The notes under the pieces are model-generated. The model worked only from the letters and a program-made list of their open reading frames with translations, was not told where the DNA came from and searched no databases. Of a DNA stretch of 37,612 nt, positions 15,608-23,654 are shown one piece after another. The translations under genes were made by a program, and so were the position numbers. The stretch spans positions 1-37,612 of IMG/VR virus record IMGVR_UViG_3300046812_000397, one strand, 5' to 3'. Origin of the DNA: a virus. Each line of letters starts with the position of its first letter. Position 1 is the first letter of the stretch.

Positions 15608-18097
15608 TCAGGATACGCCGGAGGAGCTGGAGGTCATCGGCTCCGTGACCGAGCTGGTGCTGGACCCAGGCCCCTTCCCGGCCGACGCCGAGGATGCCTT
15701 CGGCTGGGTGACCCCGGCCGCCGAGGTGGCTGTCCCGGCGACCCCGGACAGGGATGCCATCGGCTCGGTGACAGACCACCCGGTGGACCCGCCCTTGATC
15801 TGGGGCGGGTGGGTGATGGCGGCTGCCACGACCGAGCCGGCCCCGGTCAGGGCCGCGCCGGCCCGCTGGGTCACGCTCGCGGCCAGTGAGCCGGCCGCTG
15901 CCAGGGTGGTGATGACCCGCTGGGTGCCGGAACCGGCCAGTGAGCCGGCCGCTGCCAGGGCCGCTGAGCCGGCTGCGGTGACCAGGCCCGTGGCGGTCAG
16001 CGAGCCGGCCCCGTTCAGGGCCGCTGAGCCGGCCGGCCCGCCCTGCGCGGCCAGTGAGCCGGCTCCGGACAGCGTGGCGGGGGACCGGATGGTGGCCAGC
16101 GACGTCAGCAGCCCGGCGCCGGCCAGGGTGGCGGACGAGAGCTGCGCGGCGGCTGCGGCCAGCGTGGCGGCGCCGGCCAGGGTGGCGGACGACCCCTGGG
16201 TGACGAGCGGGTTCAGCGACCCGGCCCCGCCCAGGGTGACGGCCCCGGACGCGGACCCGCCTGCCGCAGCCGTCAGCGATCCGGTGCCGGACAGGGTGGC
16301 GGACGAGCCCTGGGCAGCAGGCGCGGCCAGGGAGCCGGCCCCCGCCAGGACCGCAGACGAGCCCTGGGTGGCCGCCGTGCTCAGCGATCCGGTGCCTGTC
16401 AGGGTCGCGGACGCTCCCTGGGTGACGAGCGGGTTCAGCGTGCCGGTACCGGACAGGGTGGCCGACCCGTTCCCCGCGCCGCCCGCCGCAGCCGTCAGCG
16501 ATCCCGCCCCGCCCAGGGTGACCGACGAGCCCTGGGTAGCGGGCGCTGAGAGCGATCCTGCGGCGGCCAGGGTCGCAGACGACCCTTGTGCCGCCAGGGA
16601 GGCCAGCGAGCCCGCAGCGGCCAGCACGGCGCCCGCTAGCTGGGTTGCCAGGGAGGCCAGGGAACCGGTGCCGGACAGGGTGGCCGACACGCCCTGGACA
16701 GCAGCCGTCGACAGCGACCCGTGCGCCCCCAGCGTCGTGCCGGCCGTGCCCTGGGTGACCGCCGCCGATAGCGAGCCCGTAGCCCCCAGCGTCGTGCCAG
16801 AGCCGGTCGTACCGGACGTGGACAGCGACCCGGCCCCGCCGAGAGTGCCGGGGGCCGCGATGGCCGCCCCGGCCGAGACCGAGCCCTGGCCGCCGAGCAC
16901 CCCGCCCGCTGCCGCCGCCGTGGTGACTGACCCGGCCCCGCCCAGGGTCGCGGCCCCGGCGATGGCCCCGTTCGGGCTCAGCAACCCGGTGCCCGCCAGG
17001 ACGGCGGTCGCGGCCTGGGTGACGAGCGAGGCCAGCGACCCGGCCCCGCCCAGGGTCGCAGATGAGCCCTGGGCAGCCGCCGTGGTCAGGGCGCCGGCGC
17101 CGGCCAGGGCAGCCGGGGCTCCGGTGATGTCGAGGTTGCCGAGCGAGCCCGCCGCGCCGAGGGTGGTGCCCGCCCGCTGGGTCACGCTCGCGGCCAGGGA
17201 GCCGGTGCCGCCCAGGGTGGTGCCCGCGAGCTGGGTGACCAGCGCGGTGTCCAGGTTCGCGTCCCCGGCCAGGGTGGCGCCCGCGAGCTGGGTGGCCAGG
17301 GCCGCGTCGATGCTGCCGGCCCCGCCCAGGGTCGCGGCCCCGGCGATGGTGACGGGACCGGCGGCCGGCGGGGTCATCCTCGGCACCCACGCGCCCTGGA
17401 TGAGCCGGGACCGGAAGATGCGGGTAACGCGCCGGAACTGCGAGACCGGTGCCGCGCCCCCGGCGGGCGGGATGACCTCTACCGCGACCAGGCCCCAGAA
17501 GTCGGACCCGCCCGTGGAGAACCCGGCTGCCTGGCTGCCGCCGGGCGACGGCCAGGTGGCGATGCCCAGGTTGTTGGCGCCGCCGCCGGAGTCACCCGGA
17601 TCATTGACCCGGCTCGTGCCGCCGCTGGACGGGATGAACGTGGTCAGCCCGGTGCCGCCGAAGCAGGCGATGGCCACGACCATGCCGCCGGACGTGGTGC
17701 CGGTGACGGTCGTGCTGACCGAGGCGGCGTTGGCGAACGCCGTGAACGCCGTGCCGAACGTGCCGCCGGAGGTGAACGAGATAGCTGCGGCGCAGACGGT
17801 GCTCGCGCCCGAGCTGATCGAGACGGTGTTCGCCCCGGTGGGCAGGCCGCCGATCTTGCCGTAGACGCTGATGCCGCCGGACCCGGTTGTCGGCCCGTCC
17901 GAGGGGATGTAGCCGATGAACGACAGGGCTACCCCGCCGTAGGTGACCCCGGTGGTCTGGTTGGTCGTGCCGGTGACGCAGGTGACCCCGACGAGGATCG
18001 CGTTCCCGTTGTTGGTGTGCGAGAACGTGCCGGACCCGGAAAAGGTCGCGCTGTAGAAGCCCGAGCTGGACGGGCCTACCGCATCGAAGGCGACCAA
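15608..18097 (-). CDS. Large repeat protein, probable tail fibre or virion surface fibre
   Basis: 829 residues. Residues ~1-215 are a beta-rich globular domain (GFYSATFSGSGTFSHTNNGN), followed by a basic neck (QFRRVTRIFRSRLIQGAWVP). From residue ~248 to ~750 come about 28 imperfect repeats centred on ATLxGxGSL, spaced mostly 13-18 residues and rich in Gly, Ala, Ser and Thr. Such regular short repeats suggest a beta-solenoid or fibrous shaft. A Ser/Thr end carries two related SVTEPM units. The DNA repeats are also visible and could vary in number by recombination. A 17-codon frame overlapping its stop (MAGQPPCVRGLRHEETR, 15555-15608) is too short to call. Confidence 0.7.
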   Translation of the reverse strand: MVAFDAVGPSSSGFYSATFSGSGTFSHTNNGNAILVGVTCVTGTTNQTTGVTYGGVALSFIGYIPSDGPTTGSGGISVYGKIGGLPTGANTVSISSGASTVCAAAISFTSGGTFGTAFTAFANAASVSTTVTGTTSGGMVVAIACFGGTGLTTFIPSSGGTSRVNDPGDSGGGANNLGIATWPSPGGSQAAGFSTGGSDFWGLVAVEVIPPAGGAAPVSQFRRVTRIFRSRLIQGAWVPRMTPPAAGPVTIAGAATLGGAGSIDAALATQLAGATLAGDANLDTALVTQLAGTTLGGTGSLAASVTQRAGTTLGAAGSLGNLDITGAPAALAGAGALTTAAAQGSSATLGGAGSLASLVTQAATAVLAGTGLLSPNGAIAGAATLGGAGSVTTAAAAGGVLGGQGSVSAGAAIAAPGTLGGAGSLSTSGTTGSGTTLGATGSLSAAVTQGTAGTTLGAHGSLSTAAVQGVSATLSGTGSLASLATQLAGAVLAAAGSLASLAAQGSSATLAAAGSLSAPATQGSSVTLGGAGSLTAAAGGAGNGSATLSGTGTLNPLVTQGASATLTGTGSLSTAATQGSSAVLAGAGSLAAPAAQGSSATLSGTGSLTAAAGGSASGAVTLGGAGSLNPLVTQGSSATLAGAATLAAAAAQLSSATLAGAGLLTSLATIRSPATLSGAGSLAAQGGPAGSAALNGAGSLTATGLVTAAGSAALAAAGSLAGSGTQRVITTLAAAGSLAASVTQRAGAALTGAGSVVAAAITHPPQIKGGSTGWSVTEPMASLSGVAGTATSAAGVTQPKASSASAGKGPGSSTSSVTEPMTSSSSGVS

Positions 18098-18133
18098 CGC
18101 CTGCTCACCTCCGGGCGGTCAGGTCCCGGTGTG

Positions 18134-18505
18134 CTAGCTGATGACCAGCGACCCGGCGACGGCTACGGCGGCCCCGCTGATCGTCACGATGGCCCGTCCC
18201 TGGCGGCCGGTACCGGGGAACAGGCTGGAGCCCACGTCGTTCGTGTTGAGCTGGGTGCCGCCGTGACCGGTCTGGATGCCCCCGGTGAAGGTGGCGTTGC
18301 AGATCTCGGTCCAGGTCGCGCCGCCGTCGTTGCTCTGCTCGAACGCGATCTCGGCCGAGGCCGCCGGGGTCGCGTTGAACCCGTTCGCCACTGTCCGGTC
18401 GATCGTCAGGTCGAGCATGGTGTCGGTGTTGGCCAGGTTGACCGGGCCGAACGTGCGCGGTCCGGGGTTGACGGTCACCGGGCCGAAGTTGGTCGTGCCT
18501 GCCAT
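18134..18505 (-). CDS. Virion-operon beta-rich protein
   Basis: 123 residues from ATG 18505 (MAGTTNFGPVTVNPGPRTFG); the longer open frame upstream is not needed. The body contains AEIAFEQSNDGGATWTEICN, a 'S.DGG.TW.e' motif often found in phage tail and neck proteins and beta-propeller-like surfaces, and it ends VAVAGSLVIS. The start overlaps the upstream stop (TAATG). It is probably a minor virion protein next to the fibre gene. Confidence 0.6.
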   Translation of the reverse strand: MAGTTNFGPVTVNPGPRTFGPVNLANTDTMLDLTIDRTVANGFNATPAASAEIAFEQSNDGGATWTEICNATFTGGIQTGHGGTQLNTNDVGSSLFPGTGRQGRAIVTISGAAVAVAGSLVIS

Positions 18506-19086
18506 TACGCGACTCCGTACACGATTGCGGACTGCATGGTTGCGCTGTTCGTGGCCGAGGCGGTGGAGAAGGTCACCGAGGCCCAGAGCCACTGAGTGAC
18601 CGAGGCGTCGACCGTGGTCACGATGTTCGGCGCGGCAGTGGCCTGGAGGTTGGACCCGACGCTGGCGATAGCGGACGTGGCCAGGGTGGTGGCCACGGTG
18701 GTCGTGCCGTAGCCGGCCCCGCGCATGACGGCCTTGAAGTCGATCTCCCAGCCGACGTTGGACAGCGAGGTGATCGTGATGGCGGGCAGGGTGACCAGGG
18801 TGACCGCGCCCGTGGCGATCGAGTTGGACGCGGTGGCCAGGCCGATCGCGAACGTCGCCGTGGTGGCTGTCGCCTGGCCGGTGACCTTGCCGCCGAAATG
18901 GCCGACGACCGCGCGGCCCTGCTTGTCCAGCGGGAAGAACCCGACCGGGATGGAGGGCTGGCTGAACCCGCCGGACGCGCCCGTGACGAGGGACTGGGCA
19001 GCGGACGAGGCGGCTGCCGCTGCCGGGTAGTCCTGCGGCGGCCCGACGTACAGGGACGAGAGCGGAACGCCGTCATACCAGCTCAC
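18505..19086 (-). CDS. Virion-operon protein, probably structural
   Basis: 193 residues: MSWYDGVPLSSLYVGPPQDY, an Ala-rich helix, then IPVGFFPLDKQGRAVVGHFG and long Ala/Thr/Val beta-like sequence (VGWEIDFKAVMRGAGYGTTT). It is low in charge and repetitive, resembling minor head or tail decoration proteins. Function is inferred from position in the coupled series 20224-15608. Confidence 0.58.
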   Translation of the reverse strand: MSWYDGVPLSSLYVGPPQDYPAAAAASSAAQSLVTGASGGFSQPSIPVGFFPLDKQGRAVVGHFGGKVTGQATATTATFAIGLATASNSIATGAVTLVTLPAITITSLSNVGWEIDFKAVMRGAGYGTTTVATTLATSAIASVGSNLQATAAPNIVTTVDASVTQWLWASVTFSTASATNSATMQSAIVYGVA

Positions 19087-19328
19087 AGGAACACCACCTG
19101 CAAGGCCGGGTCATTCAGGGTGGCCCGGATGGAGGCCGCCAGCTTGCCCGTGATGGTCGTGTACGAGTCGCCGTAGGTCAGCGTGGCGCTCACTCCCGAG
19201 GGCTGCGAGTAGATCACCTGGTCCTGCGGGTTCTTCACGAGCACATCGGCGTACATGACGGCGTTGGGCGGGGCCTGGCCGACGTTCCCGAACCCGGAAT
19301 TGAGGATCATGTAGGCCGTGTTAGCCAT
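19083..19328 (-). CDS. Small virion-operon protein
   Basis: 81 residues: MANTAYMILNSGFGNVGQAP, then VMYADVLVKNPQDQVIYSQP and a helix ITGKLAASIRATL. Overlap of 4 nt with the downstream gene and the structural context suggest a minor virion component. No family is recognised. Confidence 0.58.
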   Translation of the reverse strand: MANTAYMILNSGFGNVGQAPPNAVMYADVLVKNPQDQVIYSQPSGVSATLTYGDSYTTITGKLAASIRATLNDPALQVVFL

Positions 19329-19338
19329 CCCGCCCGCC

Positions 19339-19776
19339 TCAGAACCCGCCCGCTGAGATCGCGTTGGCCGCCACCTGGAACGTGTTTCCGTTGGCGACCG
19401 AGATGGGCTGGCCGTTCCAGTTGCCGTACCAGACCCGGATCGGGGCCGCGTCGGTGATCTCCAGCGACACGATCGACCAGGCGCCGCCCGAGCCGTTCGT
19501 CCAGGAGATCGCCGTGGTGGCCGGGCAGGTCACGTTCGAGCCGGCCGAGCTGGCCGTGCTCTGGGTGGAGAACGCGGTGCCGCCCGTGGTGTAGCCGGTG
19601 CCGGTCAGCTCGGTGCCGGACGCCGACCCCGTACTGGCCGTGGACGTCAGCTTGAGCTTCATCGCGCCCGCGTTCAGGGCGGCGAGCTGGGTGCCTGGGA
19701 CGCCGGACGCGCCGGTCGGGAGGTTGGCGTTGAGCATGCCCGAGCTGCGGGTGGCGTCGATCGCGGTCTGCGCCAT
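19339..19776 (-). CDS. Virion-operon beta-rich protein
   Basis: 145 residues: MAQTAIDATRSSGMLNANLP, then KLKLTSTASTGSASGTELTG, GGAWSIVSLEITDAAPIRVW and GNTFQVAANAISAGGF. Short strands linked by Gly/Ser/Thr turns recall minor tail and fibre-base proteins with carbohydrate-binding-like folds. It lies two genes above the large repeat fibre and may be part of the same assembly. Confidence 0.58.
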   Translation of the reverse strand: MAQTAIDATRSSGMLNANLPTGASGVPGTQLAALNAGAMKLKLTSTASTGSASGTELTGTGYTTGGTAFSTQSTASSAGSNVTCPATTAISWTNGSGGAWSIVSLEITDAAPIRVWYGNWNGQPISVANGNTFQVAANAISAGGF

Positions 19777-19777
19777 G

Positions 19778-20224
19778 TCAGCCCACCTGCCCGGCCAGCG
19801 TGACCTCGGCCGAGCCGGGCAGCATGGTGATGATCAGCGGGCGGCAGACCGTGCAGTCAGGGATGCTGGCGTGGCAGTGGCCGCCGGGGCAGGGCGGCGG
19901 TTCCTTGCCGGAGAACAGCGGGTGGGAGCCCGGCTCGAACAGCGGGTGATGCGCGTCAGCGATGGCGCCCCGCCACACCGTGCACTTCCCGGCCGGCTCG
20001 GGGCAGGCGACGTCCTCGTGGTTGCCGTGGCACGAGTTCGCCATGGCGGCGTGGTCGTGATCTTCGGCGCAGCAGTCGGAGCCAGGCGGGCAGGCCACCT
20101 TGGCGTCGATGTCTGTGTGCGTGCAGTCGGGGTGGTGATCACCCGTCGCGACGATATGACCCGGCGGGCAGGTGCACTCCAGGAACACCTGGGTCATGCA
20201 GCCGGGGCACTGGACCTGGATCAA
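19778..20224 (-). CDS. Cys/His-rich metal-binding protein at the head of the virion block
   Basis: 148 residues with about 17 Cys and 17 His: VQCPGCMTQVFLECTCPPGH, DHHPDCTH, CPPGSDCCAEDHDH, CHGNHEDVACPEP, CPGGHCHASIPDCTVC. Several zinc knuckles are likely. The C-terminal IITMLPGSAEVTLAGQVG is beta-like. Many virion-operon proteins here carry such knuckles. It is the first minus-strand gene after the 200-nt gap at 20225-20425. Confidence 0.62.
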   Translation of the reverse strand: MIQVQCPGCMTQVFLECTCPPGHIVATGDHHPDCTHTDIDAKVACPPGSDCCAEDHDHAAMANSCHGNHEDVACPEPAGKCTVWRGAIADAHHPLFEPGSHPLFSGKEPPPCPGGHCHASIPDCTVCRPLIITMLPGSAEVTLAGQVG

Positions 20225-20333
20225 GGCGGTGGCCTTCCGGGGGAGCGATACTTCCCGGCTCCCGGCTCCGCTCAGGCGGCCACAGACCTCGGCTGTGTCT
20301 CAGGTTATCAGCGTGAGGCGCGTGAGGGACATA

Positions 20334-20376
20334 GGCCAGGCAGGGTCCTGGGCAGTGGACGGGAACCTGCCTGGCC
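20334..20376. terminator. 11-bp inverted repeat in the 20225-20425 gap
   Basis: GGCCAGGCAGG (20334-20344) pairs perfectly with 20366-20376 around a 21-nt loop. It lies downstream of the methyltransferase gene on the minus strand and upstream of the virion block, so it may end the upstream transcript. No U tract is seen. Confidence 0.4.
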
Positions 20377-20425
20377 CGTCCGTACCCCAGGGGGCAGCTA
20401 CGGCCTTCGTTCGCTTCCCGTTAAC

Positions 20426-21007
20426 TTACCAGGCGGCTGGCTGGCTGTCGGGCTTGCGCCAGATCCCCCGCCGTACTTCCCAGTCGTCCAGCACCGGCAG
20501 CCATGGCGCCGGCGGCCGGTTCTCCAGGTTCGCGCACATGACCACGGAGCCCGGCATCATGCCGCGCCACACGACGGCCTCGATATCGGCCTCGATGTCC
20601 GCGTCCCTGGCCACCCGGTTGAACCAGGTGACGTGCGCCCAGTTGTAGCAGCCGTAGCTCAGGGCGTCGCAGGTGCTGGCGTTCAGGCCGATCGAGCGGG
20701 CGGCGGCGGTGTACTCGTCGCTGCGGTCGATGCCGCGCACGTCCATGCCGAACAGGTCGCGGGCGATCAGCATCTTCGGGCCGGGACCGCAGCCGACCTC
20801 CAGGAACCGGATGTCGCCGGAGTTGCCGGGGATGCCGTACTCGGCCAGGCCCTGGGCCGCCTCGGCCAGCATCGAGATGAACGCGGGCGTGGAGAACGGC
20901 ATCCACGGCGTGTACCGGCGGTCGTCCTCGGGAACCCGGCGCTGCCAGTCCCGGTCCAGCTTGGCGGCCAGGAGCAGGGTGTCAGCGATCATCGTGGCGC
21001 GGGACAC
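20426..21007 (-). CDS. SAM-dependent methyltransferase
   Basis: 193 residues. IRFLEVGCGPGPKMLIARDL is motif I (E-x-G-x-G-x-G) of class I methyltransferases and MDVRGIDRSDEY holds the acidic residue that binds the SAM ribose. LNASTCDALSYGCYNWAHVT covers the region of motifs II-III. The N-terminal helical cap (YTPWMPFSTPAFISMLAEAA) should bind the substrate. No DPPY-type DNA motif is present, so the target could be a sugar, protein or small molecule. Its neighbours (nucleotide-sugar dehydratase, glycosyltransferases elsewhere) make sugar methylation a reasonable inference. Confidence 0.8.
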   Translation of the reverse strand: MSRATMIADTLLLAAKLDRDWQRRVPEDDRRYTPWMPFSTPAFISMLAEAAQGLAEYGIPGNSGDIRFLEVGCGPGPKMLIARDLFGMDVRGIDRSDEYTAAARSIGLNASTCDALSYGCYNWAHVTWFNRVARDADIEADIEAVVWRGMMPGSVVMCANLENRPPAPWLPVLDDWEVRRGIWRKPDSQPAAW

Positions 21008-21010
21008 CGG

Positions 21011-21187
21011 TCAGTCGCCGCCGCAGCCGGGAACGCGGCCGGGGCACGGGGCCGGGAGCGGCGCCACGTCCTCGCACTCGTCGTCGTGGGTCTCGGGCCT
21101 GGCGAGCTGAGGCAGCTCCTGACCGGGCCGGGCGTTCGCCCAGTCGGGGTGCTCTCCCCCGCGCGACTCCACTGCTGGCAGGCTCAT
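21011..21187 (-). CDS. Small acidic hypothetical protein
   Basis: 58 residues: MSLPAVESRGGEHPDWANAR, then RPETHDDECEDVAPLPAPCP and a CGGD end. The ATG overlaps the upstream stop (ATGA) and the gene stops 3 nt before the methyltransferase start, so it belongs to that operon. Not recognised. Confidence 0.55.
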   Translation of the reverse strand: MSLPAVESRGGEHPDWANARPGQELPQLARPETHDDECEDVAPLPAPCPGRVPGCGGD

Positions 21188-21483
21188 CTCGTGCTCCCCT
21201 CGTCCCGGCGTACCAGGACATAATACGGCTCGCCCCGGTTGAACAGGCTCATCCTGCGGGACACGACCAGGTAGGTGACGTCCGGCACGCCCCAGGCGGG
21301 GAACCGGACGAGCCGGCCGATCCAGGGTCCGCCCCCGCCCCCGTCCAGGACGAACCGGACCAGATCCGGGTCGAGCCCGCCGTAGTGGTCCAGCGACTGG
21401 GCGTCCAGCCACAGCTCGGGGTCACCGGGCTTGCCGGGCGAGCCGTCCACCAGCACCCGCGAGCTGTCCACCGCCATGGTCAT
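21184..21483 (-). CDS. Hypothetical protein
   Basis: 99 residues: MTMAVDSSRVLVDGSPGKPG, then DPDLVRFVLDGGGGGPWIGR and a beta end VTYLVVSRRMSLFNRGEPYY. Small, soluble and beta-rich. It is the second gene of the leftward set 21675-20426. No family is recognised. Confidence 0.6.
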   Translation of the reverse strand: MTMAVDSSRVLVDGSPGKPGDPELWLDAQSLDHYGGLDPDLVRFVLDGGGGGPWIGRLVRFPAWGVPDVTYLVVSRRMSLFNRGEPYYVLVRRDEGSTR

Positions 21484-21492
21484 CCGGCCAGG

Positions 21493-21675
21493 CTACCGGT
21501 GGGCGGGACAGCGGCCAGGCCGGGCCGCCCGCCCGGATACCTCGGCCCGGTACGCCGCCTTGGCCGCGATGATGCAGTCCTCGCACCGCCCCCGCCACCA
21601 GGCCCGGTCGCGCCGCCGCTGCCAGCACGCGGCCAGGTTCGCGCGGCCGATGGCGGCGGCCAGCCAGCCGCTCAC
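21493..21675 (-). CDS. Small basic hypothetical protein
   Basis: 60 residues: MSGWLAAAIGRANLAACWQR, then RRDRAWWRGRCEDCIIAAKA. Arg/Trp-rich with three Cys, one pair as CEDC. It heads the leftward set and diverges from the 21751 gene. A nucleic-acid-binding role is possible but unsupported by a motif. Confidence 0.5.
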   Translation of the reverse strand: MSGWLAAAIGRANLAACWQRRRDRAWWRGRCEDCIIAAKAAYRAEVSGRAARPGRCPAHR

Positions 21676-21750
21676 GGCACCTGGCCAGGCGGCCGGGCAT
21701 GCGGTAGCGTGACCCCCAGAGCAGTAGCCACCCGGTCACTGGAGGTAACC

Positions 21751-21906
21751 ATGAGTGCAGCCGAGGACACGGCACGGCAGCCGGACGCGGGCGAGGAGCC
21801 CGCCGACGACTTCTGGATGCCCGACATCGTGGTTTCCGGGTCGTCGCTGTCCTCCTCCTGGGACATCGGCAGCGCGCGGCGGATGGAGCGGTTCATCGGC
21901 TTCTAG
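21751..21906 (+). CDS. Small hypothetical protein
   Basis: 51 residues with GGAGGTAACC directly upstream, one of the clearer Shine-Dalgarno sites in the window. An acidic first half (TARQPDAGEEPADDFW) is followed by MPDIVVSGSSLSSSWDIGSA and a basic end. Not recognised. Its stop shares CTAG with the stop of the converging dehydratase gene. Confidence 0.6.
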   Translation: MSAAEDTARQPDAGEEPADDFWMPDIVVSGSSLSSSWDIGSARRMERFIGF

Positions 21907-22961
21907 CCGGCCAGCCATTCGGGATGGGCCATGGTCCAGTGCACGGTCCGGGTCAGCGACTCGCGGAACGGGACCGGCGGCTTCCAGCCGAGCGCCCCGA
22001 TCTTGCCGGGGTCCAGGCCGTAGTGGGGATCATGGCCCGGCCTGGTGGTGTGGAAGTCCTCCAGCCGGTACCGCAGCGGCTTCCCGGCCGCCTCCGCGAT
22101 CATCTTCGCCAGGGTCAGGTTGTCGATCCGGTCGGCGCTGGCGATGTTGTACCGGTCGGGCGCCAGCGACCACTCCTGGCCGGGCCGGGCATGCGCCGCG
22201 AACGGGACGGGCTCGCCGTAGCGCAGCAGGAAGACCACGGCATCGGCCATGTTGCGGGCGTGCAGGTAGTGACGGGAGCCGATGTTCCCCGGCGTGCCGT
22301 GGATGACGGCCTCGCCCCCGGTCAGGACTGCGTGCAGGGTCTTGGGGATGAACTTCTCCGGGTGCTGGCGCTCGCCCACCAGGTTCATCGTGTTGGTGAT
22401 GATCAGCGGCACCCCGTACGTACGCCAGTACGAAATTGACACCGCTTCCTGCGCCGCCTTGCTGGCCGCGTACGGGTTGCTCGGCATGATGGGCGACCAC
22501 TCCCGGTGCCCGTAGCCGGGCGGGCAGGGACCGTACACCTCGTCCGTGGAGATCATGACCACGGCCCTCGGCCTGAGCTGCCGGGCCAGCTCCAGGGTGT
22601 TGAGCGCGACCGCGAAGTTGTTCTCGCAGAAGGCCACCGGGCCGGTGATGGACCGGTCGACGTGGCTGGCGCTGGCCATCCCGATCAGGTAGTCCAGGCC
22701 GCCCCCGCCGCCGATGCGGGCCATGGCCTGGTCGCTGAACGGGGCCGTGAGGTCGTGGGTCAGGACAGACGTCCGGTCGGCCCAGCGCGGGCAGGTTCCC
22801 CGGCAGGGGTCGCCGGCGAGCACCTGGGAGATACGGTCGGTGGTGCCGCGATGGCGGAACGAGTCGGTGGCGATCACGTCCCAGTCCGTGACGGACAGGA
22901 CGTGCTCCAGGAAGTGGTGGCCGGCGAAGCCCCCGGCTCCGGTCAGCAGCAGTCTGGTCAT
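21903..22961 (-). CDS. NAD-dependent epimerase/dehydratase, RmlB-like (dTDP-glucose 4,6-dehydratase type)
   Basis: 352 residues. LLLTGAGGFAGHHF is the GxxGxxG dinucleotide-binding motif (G8-G14). MISTDEVYG (T139-D140-E141) is the signature that separates 4,6-dehydratases from plain epimerases, and NPYAASKAA gives the catalytic Tyr164/Lys168 pair. The family makes 4-keto-6-deoxy sugars from nucleotide-activated hexoses. In this phage it could prepare a donor for the glycosyltransferases at 9139, 33155, 35053 and 36531. It is on its own transcript; upstream lies the 150-nt divergent region to 23114. Confidence 0.85.
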   Translation of the reverse strand: MTRLLLTGAGGFAGHHFLEHVLSVTDWDVIATDSFRHRGTTDRISQVLAGDPCRGTCPRWADRTSVLTHDLTAPFSDQAMARIGGGGGLDYLIGMASASHVDRSITGPVAFCENNFAVALNTLELARQLRPRAVVMISTDEVYGPCPPGYGHREWSPIMPSNPYAASKAAQEAVSISYWRTYGVPLIITNTMNLVGERQHPEKFIPKTLHAVLTGGEAVIHGTPGNIGSRHYLHARNMADAVVFLLRYGEPVPFAAHARPGQEWSLAPDRYNIASADRIDNLTLAKMIAEAAGKPLRYRLEDFHTTRPGHDPHYGLDPGKIGALGWKPPVPFRESLTRTVHWTMAHPEWLAG

Positions 22962-23078
22962 GTGTACGGCCTCCGCGCCGGGCTTGCTCGGCGGCAGCTC
23001 CCCCGGCGGGTGACGGAGGCCGTACCTGGGACGACAGGTTACCAGGACGCCCCGGAAACAGCTCGCGGAAAATTAGGT

Positions 23079-23107
23079 TTGCATACTCCGTGATCGTGCC
23101 GCATACT
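23079..23107 (+). promoter_or_regulatory. Promoter of the 23114 gene
   Basis: TTGCAT (23079-23084), 17 nt, CATACT (23102-23107), then 6 nt to the ATG. This is the best complete -35/-10 pair seen in the window. It could also feed the downstream tRNA array if the terminator at 23245 is leaky. Confidence 0.55.
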
Positions 23108-23113
23108 GAGGAC

Positions 23114-23224
23114 ATGACCACGTACCTAGCCTTCTCAGAGCAGCACGACGGGCGCACCTGCCCGATCGCCATGCTGCCCGCGTGGAGGAAGGCTAGCCGG
23201 AACACCGAGGCGGAACCTGGATAG
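23114..23224 (+). CDS. Small hypothetical protein (leaderless or weak SD)
   Basis: 36 residues: MTTYLAFSEQHDGRTCPIAM, then LPAWRKASRNTEAEPG. GAGG sits in the 6-nt gap between the -10 box and the ATG, so translation could be leaderless or could use GAGG. A strong hairpin terminator follows 20 nt after the stop, which supports a real short gene. Not recognised. Confidence 0.5.
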   Translation: MTTYLAFSEQHDGRTCPIAMLPAWRKASRNTEAEPG

Positions 23225-23244
23225 GCCCGAGAGGGTCAGACCCC

Positions 23245-23278
23245 AGAACCGCCCCCGGAGATCCGGAAGGGCGGTTCT
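23245..23278 (+). terminator. Strong intrinsic-type hairpin
   Basis: AGAACCGCCC (23245-23254) pairs with 23269-23278 over 10 bp and encloses a second CCGG/CCGG hairpin. It is followed by TCTGGTTT. It separates the 23114 gene from the tRNA array. Confidence 0.6.
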
Positions 23279-23304
23279 TCTGGTTTCAGGGCCACAACTG
23301 CACA

Positions 23305-23377
23305 AGGGGATTAGCCAGCGGATAGGCACCCGGTCTCCAAAACCGGGCAAATGGGAGTTCGACCCTCTCAGTCCCTG
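23305..23377 (+). tRNA. tRNA-Trp(CCA)
   Basis: First gene of the array. Anticodon loop CTCCAAA on a CCGGT/ACCGG stem; T arm GGGAG-TTCGACC-CTCTC; acceptor AGGGGAT/AGTCCCT with one weak pair. No encoded CCA. Confidence 0.88.
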
Positions 23378-23467
23378 CGACCGTCAGCCAAGGCGAGAGC
23401 CGAGGCAGGCGCATGTCACTGCGGCCGGCTCGCCGGTCATTGACATCTCCACAGCGTGAGCATCACA

Positions 23468-23490
23468 GGCAGGGACAGCCGATCCCTGCC
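23468..23490. other. Perfect 8-bp hairpin in tRNA spacer
   Basis: GGCAGGGA (23468-23475) pairs with 23483-23490 around a 7-nt loop. The 204-nt spacer 23378-23581 holds this hairpin and the tRNA-like element at 23502, and no ORF of merit. Confidence 0.4.
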
Positions 23491-23501
23491 GCAGATAGAC
23501 C

Positions 23502-23578
23502 GTGCCCAGGGGGTAGCCCAAGTGAGAGGCGGCCCGACAAGGGAGGAGATCCAGGCGGAAACCCTGGTCCCCTGGCAC
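23502..23578 (+). ncRNA. tRNA-like structured RNA, isotype unreadable
   Basis: Ends pair as GTGCC(C)AGGGG with CCCCTGGCAC (10 bp with one bulge). Inside are a D-arm-like GCC/GGC loop after GTA, a short CCC/GGG hairpin and a T-arm-like CCAGG-CGGAAAC-CCTGG. The T loop lacks TTC, so this is a decayed tRNA or another structured RNA. Confidence 0.35.
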
Positions 23579-23581
23579 TAC

Positions 23582-23654
23582 GGGGCCTTGGCGCAGCAGG
23601 TGGCGCAGCTCAATGGCATTGAGAAGGTCGCGGGTTCGACTCCCGCAGGCTCCA
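23582..23654 (+). tRNA. tRNA-Ala(GGC)
   Basis: Acceptor GGGGCCT/AGGCTCC, D arm GCGC/GCGC, anticodon loop ATGGCAT, T arm GCGGG-TTCGACT-CCCGC. Nearly identical in body to the Ala(CGC) gene at 23796, so one arose from the other. Confidence 0.88.

Noticed and set aside
15570-17864. Long open frames on both strands over the fibre gene
   Set aside because: They are shadows of the GC-rich repeat gene. Only the minus frame ending at 15608 has a globular N-terminus, sensible start and operon fit.
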